Shown: positions 6,452 to 8,236 of the stretch, piece after piece
Layout of the letters: each line of letters opens with the position of its first letter
How positions within the stretch are numbered: the stretch's first letter is position 1
DNA from: an uncultured Bacilli bacterium
Lineage (GTDB): Bacteria > Bacillota_I > Bacilli_A > RF39 > UBA660
NCBI GenBank assembly: GCA_947624075.1
Contig: CANQIM010000051.1
Span: 1 to 8,236 of the forward strand
Reading direction: 5' to 3'
DNA: 8,236 bases
Position numbers and translations under genes: made by a program
The notes under the pieces: model-generated
What the model saw: only the letters and a program-made list of their open reading frames with translations
Told to the model about the DNA's origin: nothing
Databases searched by the model: none

Positions 6452-6458
6452 CACCTTT
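6452..6458 (-). promoter_or_regulatory. Ribosome-binding site deciding the Xre regulator start
   Basis: On the minus strand this reads AAAGGTG, 6 bp before GTG 6443-6445. It contains the upstream in-frame GTG (6452-6454), which therefore cannot be the start served by this site. Confidence 0.65.
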
Positions 6459-6493
6459 GTCTTTCATAAAAATTCTATCAACAATATGTGCTG

Positions 6494-6520
6494 AATAGCT
6501 ATTGGCTATATAACCAGTAG
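6494..6520. promoter_or_regulatory. Palindromic segment, candidate operator upstream of the Xre regulator
   Basis: AATAGCTATT (6494-6503) is a perfect 10-bp palindrome. It overlaps a 22-bp imperfect palindrome at 6499-6520 centred on TATATA, with arms CTATTGG and CCAGTAG. It lies 49-75 bp upstream of the regulator start. Small Xre proteins often bind such sites in their own promoters; binding here is inference. Confidence 0.35.
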
Positions 6521-6601
6521 TATGTAAATCAATAGTTGACTTCATTAATATTATTTGCAAAATAAACTGTTTTTATTTTTACTTCTTTGAATTAAATTAA
6601 T

Positions 6602-6630
6602 TTGACAAGCAAATGTTAGTATGGTATGTT
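6602..6630 (+). promoter_or_regulatory. Upstream promoter of tgt (P1), with extended -10
   Basis: A perfect TTGACA (6602-6607) and TATGTT (6625-6630) are 17 bp apart. TGG directly before the -10 supplies an extended -10 TGn. The predicted start is near 6637, giving a leader of about 125 nt for tgt. No terminator separates it from tgt. Confidence 0.6.
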
Positions 6631-6681
6631 GGTATCAATTGAAGAACTTTACTGATTTTTAGTAGTTATCTTAAAAATTAT

Positions 6682-6710
6682 TTGACTTATTATCTTTAAA
6701 AGTTTATTAT
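6682..6710 (+). promoter_or_regulatory. Proximal promoter of tgt (P2)
   Basis: TTGACT (6682-6687) and TATTAT (6705-6710) are 17 bp apart, each matching consensus at five of six bases. The predicted start near 6717 gives a 44-nt leader with the AGAGG ribosome-binding site at 6746-6750. Confidence 0.7.
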
Positions 6711-6760
6711 GATATTGCCTAATTTAATTGATTGTTTTTTTGAAAAGAGGAAAGATAAAG

Positions 6761-7891
6761 ATGAAAATTAAGTATGAGTTAATTAAAACTGATAAAAATT
6801 CTAAGGCTCGTTATGGCAAAATTCACACTAACTATGGAACTTATGAAACACCTATGTTTATGCCAGTTGGTACAAGAGCAACAGTTAAATCTTTAACCAA
6901 AGAAGAGTTAATTGCTGCTGGCAGTGGTATTATTTTAGCTAATACATATCATTTATGGTTAAGACCAGGTGAAGATGTAATTGCCAGATGCGGGGGGCTT
7001 CATAAATTTATGAGCTTTAATGGACCAATATTAACTGATAGTGGTGGTTTTCAAGTATTTTCACTAGCTAAGAACAAGAAAAAAGATATTACAGAAGAGG
7101 GTGTAATTTTTAAAAGTCATATTGACGGAAAAAAATTACTTTTAACACCTGAAAAATCCATAGAGATTCAAAATAAATTAGATAGTGATATTGCCATGAG
7201 TTTTGATGAATGTCCACCGGCTAGTGCAAGTTATGAGTACCTTAAAAATAGTGTTTTACGAACACTTCGTTGGGCACAAAGAGGTAAAAATGTTCATAAT
7301 AATGAAAACCAAGCTCTTTTTGGAATTGTTCAAGGGGGAGCTTATGAAGATTTAAGAAAATTATCAGCTACTGAAACTGTCAAAATGGATTTTGATGGTT
7401 ACTCTATTGGTGGTGTTGCTAACGACGGGGAATCTAAAGAAGATATGTATAAAGCAATAGATTACTCCATACCATATATTCCAGAAGATAAAGTCCGCTA
7501 TTTAATGGGAGTAGGGGAACCGATTGATATAATTGAAGGTGTAATTAGAGGAATTGATATATTCGATTGTGTCCTTCCAACAAGAATTGCTCGTCATGGT
7601 CAAGCCTTTACTAGAACAGGCAAAATGAATTTTCATAATGCCAAATTTAAAGAAGACTTAGCTCCAATCGAAAAAGATTGTGACTGTTATACATGTAAAA
7701 ACTATTCTAGAGCTTATATTAGGCACTTAATTACAACAGATGAAATGCTAGGTGGTAGATTGTTATCAATACATAATATTCGTTTCTTAATTAAACTAAC
7801 TGAAGAAATCCGTGAAGCTATAAAAAATGATAATTTATTAGAATATAGAGAAGAATTTATAAAAAAATATGAAAACAAAAATAGTGATTAG
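6761..7891 (+). CDS. tgt: Queuine/preQ1 tRNA-guanine transglycosylase
   Basis: Tgt swaps guanine-34 in the GUN anticodons of Asp, Asn, His and Tyr tRNAs for a 7-deazaguanine base (preQ1 in most bacteria, queuine in some salvagers). The protein has 376 residues, normal for the family. DSGGFQVFSL carries the general acid/base Asp93. FDCVLPTRIARHG carries the nucleophile Asp269. Zinc ligands are Cys307, Cys309, Cys312 and His338, with the same spacing as in E. coli Tgt. The ATG at 6761 follows AGAGG (6746-6750). The frame opens upstream at TTG 6728, but that start has no RBS and the family N-terminus begins at MKIKYELIKTD. No queA or preQ1 synthesis gene is in the window, so whether the substrate is made or salvaged cannot be told. 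Confidence 0.97.
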   Translation: MKIKYELIKTDKNSKARYGKIHTNYGTYETPMFMPVGTRATVKSLTKEELIAAGSGIILANTYHLWLRPGEDVIARCGGLHKFMSFNGPILTDSGGFQVFSLAKNKKKDITEEGVIFKSHIDGKKLLLTPEKSIEIQNKLDSDIAMSFDECPPASASYEYLKNSVLRTLRWAQRGKNVHNNENQALFGIVQGGAYEDLRKLSATETVKMDFDGYSIGGVANDGESKEDMYKAIDYSIPYIPEDKVRYLMGVGEPIDIIEGVIRGIDIFDCVLPTRIARHGQAFTRTGKMNFHNAKFKEDLAPIEKDCDCYTCKNYSRAYIRHLITTDEMLGGRLLSIHNIRFLIKLTEEIREAIKNDNLLEYREEFIKKYENKNSD

Positions 7892-7913
7892 ACTTTTTCT
7901 AAACACTATTTTT
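7877..7913. terminator. Shared bidirectional terminator of tgt and the vrrA-like gene
   Basis: A 10-bp outer stem (7877-7886 with 7904-7913), one A-A mismatch, and a 5-bp inner stem (7888-7892 with 7898-7902) enclose a 5-base loop. The outer arms start and end in A and T runs, giving a U-tract on both strands. The tgt stop codon (7889-7891) lies inside the stem and the minus-gene stop (7912-7914) overlaps its far end. Confidence 0.85.
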
Positions 7914-8236
7914 ATATGTAGAAAATAGGTCGATTTATTGAACTATTTATAGAAGTTTGAGTTTGAGTTTGAACTTGATTTTGATTTTGATTAGAATTTG
8001 AATTAGTATTTATTGTATTTATTCGATTTATATTCGTATTATTATTGTCACTAGAAGCCATTTGTGAAGCAATTCTAAACATTGTCTTAGCATTATTTAT
8101 TATAGGCTTTACTTGATAGACAATGGGAATAGCTTGATTTATTACACCAAGAGTTTTTTGTGTACCATCAAGAAGACTACCCCAATTAATACCACGTGTT
8201 AATCTTAAACCTCTAGCAAAAAGACCTGGATTACCA
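7912..8236 (-). CDS. VrrA/YqfQ-like protein, C-terminal part (5' end outside window)
   Basis: The minus-strand frame enters from the right edge (first full codon at 8235) and ends at TAA 7914-7912, giving 107 residues. The N-terminal part reads GLRLTRGINWGSLLDGTQKT, then LGVINQAIPIVYQVKPIINN and AKTMFRIA. This S-L-L-x-x-T-Q-K-x-L, x-Q-x-I-P-x-V pattern matches what I know of the YqfQ/VrrA family of Bacillota. That family has no firm biochemical function; vrrA is known as the variable-repeat locus of Bacillus anthracis. The C-terminal half is low-complexity Asn, Gln, Thr and Ser with alternating Asn-Gln and Gln-Thr pairs, encoded by a hexanucleotide repeat. The protein ends SINRPIFYI. It converges on tgt. 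Confidence 0.7.
   Translation of the reverse strand, partial: GNPGLFARGLRLTRGINWGSLLDGTQKTLGVINQAIPIVYQVKPIINNAKTMFRIASQMASSDNNNTNINRINTINTNSNSNQNQNQVQTQTQTSINSSINRPIFYI
7955..7990. repeat. Hexanucleotide tandem repeat in the vrrA-like gene
   Basis: Six consecutive 6-bp units read on the plus strand as GTTTGA (three times), ACTTGA (once) and TTTTGA (twice). In the minus-strand frame they encode Gln-Thr and Gln-Asn dipeptides (and one Gln-Val), so gain or loss of units keeps the frame. Diverged units continue to about 8002. Confidence 0.8.

Larger units (their letters stand above)
6446..6760. other. Divergent intergenic region between the Xre regulator and tgt
   Basis: This roughly 315-bp stretch holds no convincing gene on either strand. 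It contains the regulator RBS, a palindromic segment (6494-6520), two forward promoters (6602-6630 and 6682-6710) and the tgt RBS (AGAGG, 6746-6750). I find no good -35/-10 pair on the minus strand for the regulator pair. I see no preQ1 riboswitch in front of tgt. Confidence 0.6.

Noticed and set aside
6429..6467. 12-codon minus-strand mini-ORF from ATG 6467 overlapping the Xre start
   Set aside because: It has no RBS, and its codons coincide with the RBS and first codons of the regulator; there is no sign of a leader peptide.
6536..6564. Forward TTGACT followed 17 bp later by AAAATA as a third tgt promoter
   Set aside because: The -10 matches consensus at too few positions, and two better promoters lie downstream.
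6728..6760. Upstream TTG start of tgt at 6728
   Set aside because: It has no RBS and adds 11 residues not typical of the family; ATG 6761 has AGAGG upstream and gives the normal N-terminus.
7955..8040. CRISPR-like array
   Set aside because: The repeat units are 6 bp, contiguous and in frame within a coding region, with no spacers.

Overview
The window is AT-rich chromosomal DNA from a low-GC Gram-positive-type bacterium (Bacillota, or the related Mycoplasmatota). Three things point there: the gene order hrcA-grpE-dnaK-dnaJ, CIRCE operators in front of it, and a short Gram-positive form of DnaK. Trp codons are TGG throughout and no long gene contains an in-frame TGA, so the standard bacterial code applies and a Mycoplasma-type code is unlikely. 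An uncultured Bacilli or RF39-like lineage would fit, but the sequence does not name a genus.

Layout. Positions 1-389 hold the 3' end of a phage-tail-fibre-like gene with four His-x-His motifs, closed by a strong terminator (426-461). Positions 482-5320 hold the heat-shock operon: a sigma-A promoter interlocked with two CIRCE operators, then hrcA, grpE, dnaK and dnaJ, ending in a terminator. A hairpin sits between dnaK and dnaJ, and dnaJ uses a TTG start. Next is a 64-residue single-span membrane protein gene with its own near-consensus promoter lying against the dnaJ terminator. It converges on a minus-strand pair across a bidirectional terminator. The pair is a small Xre-type regulator followed by an unrecognised 184-residue protein, and it is visibly more AT-rich than the chaperone genes. 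A gene-free stretch of about 315 bp then carries two tandem forward promoters for tgt, the tRNA-guanine transglycosylase of queuosine synthesis. tgt converges on a minus-strand VrrA/YqfQ-like gene that runs off the right edge. Both stop codons fall in one shared bidirectional terminator.

How the genes work together. HrcA represses its own operon at the CIRCE sites. GrpE and DnaJ are the nucleotide-exchange factor and J-domain co-chaperone of DnaK. tgt and the membrane, regulator and VrrA-like genes are separate units that share only location. I see no clearly new multi-gene system. The most unusual points are a Cys/His cluster in the GrpE tail, a charged-block DnaK C-terminus, the Xre plus unknown pair, and a hexanucleotide repeat in the vrrA-like gene.
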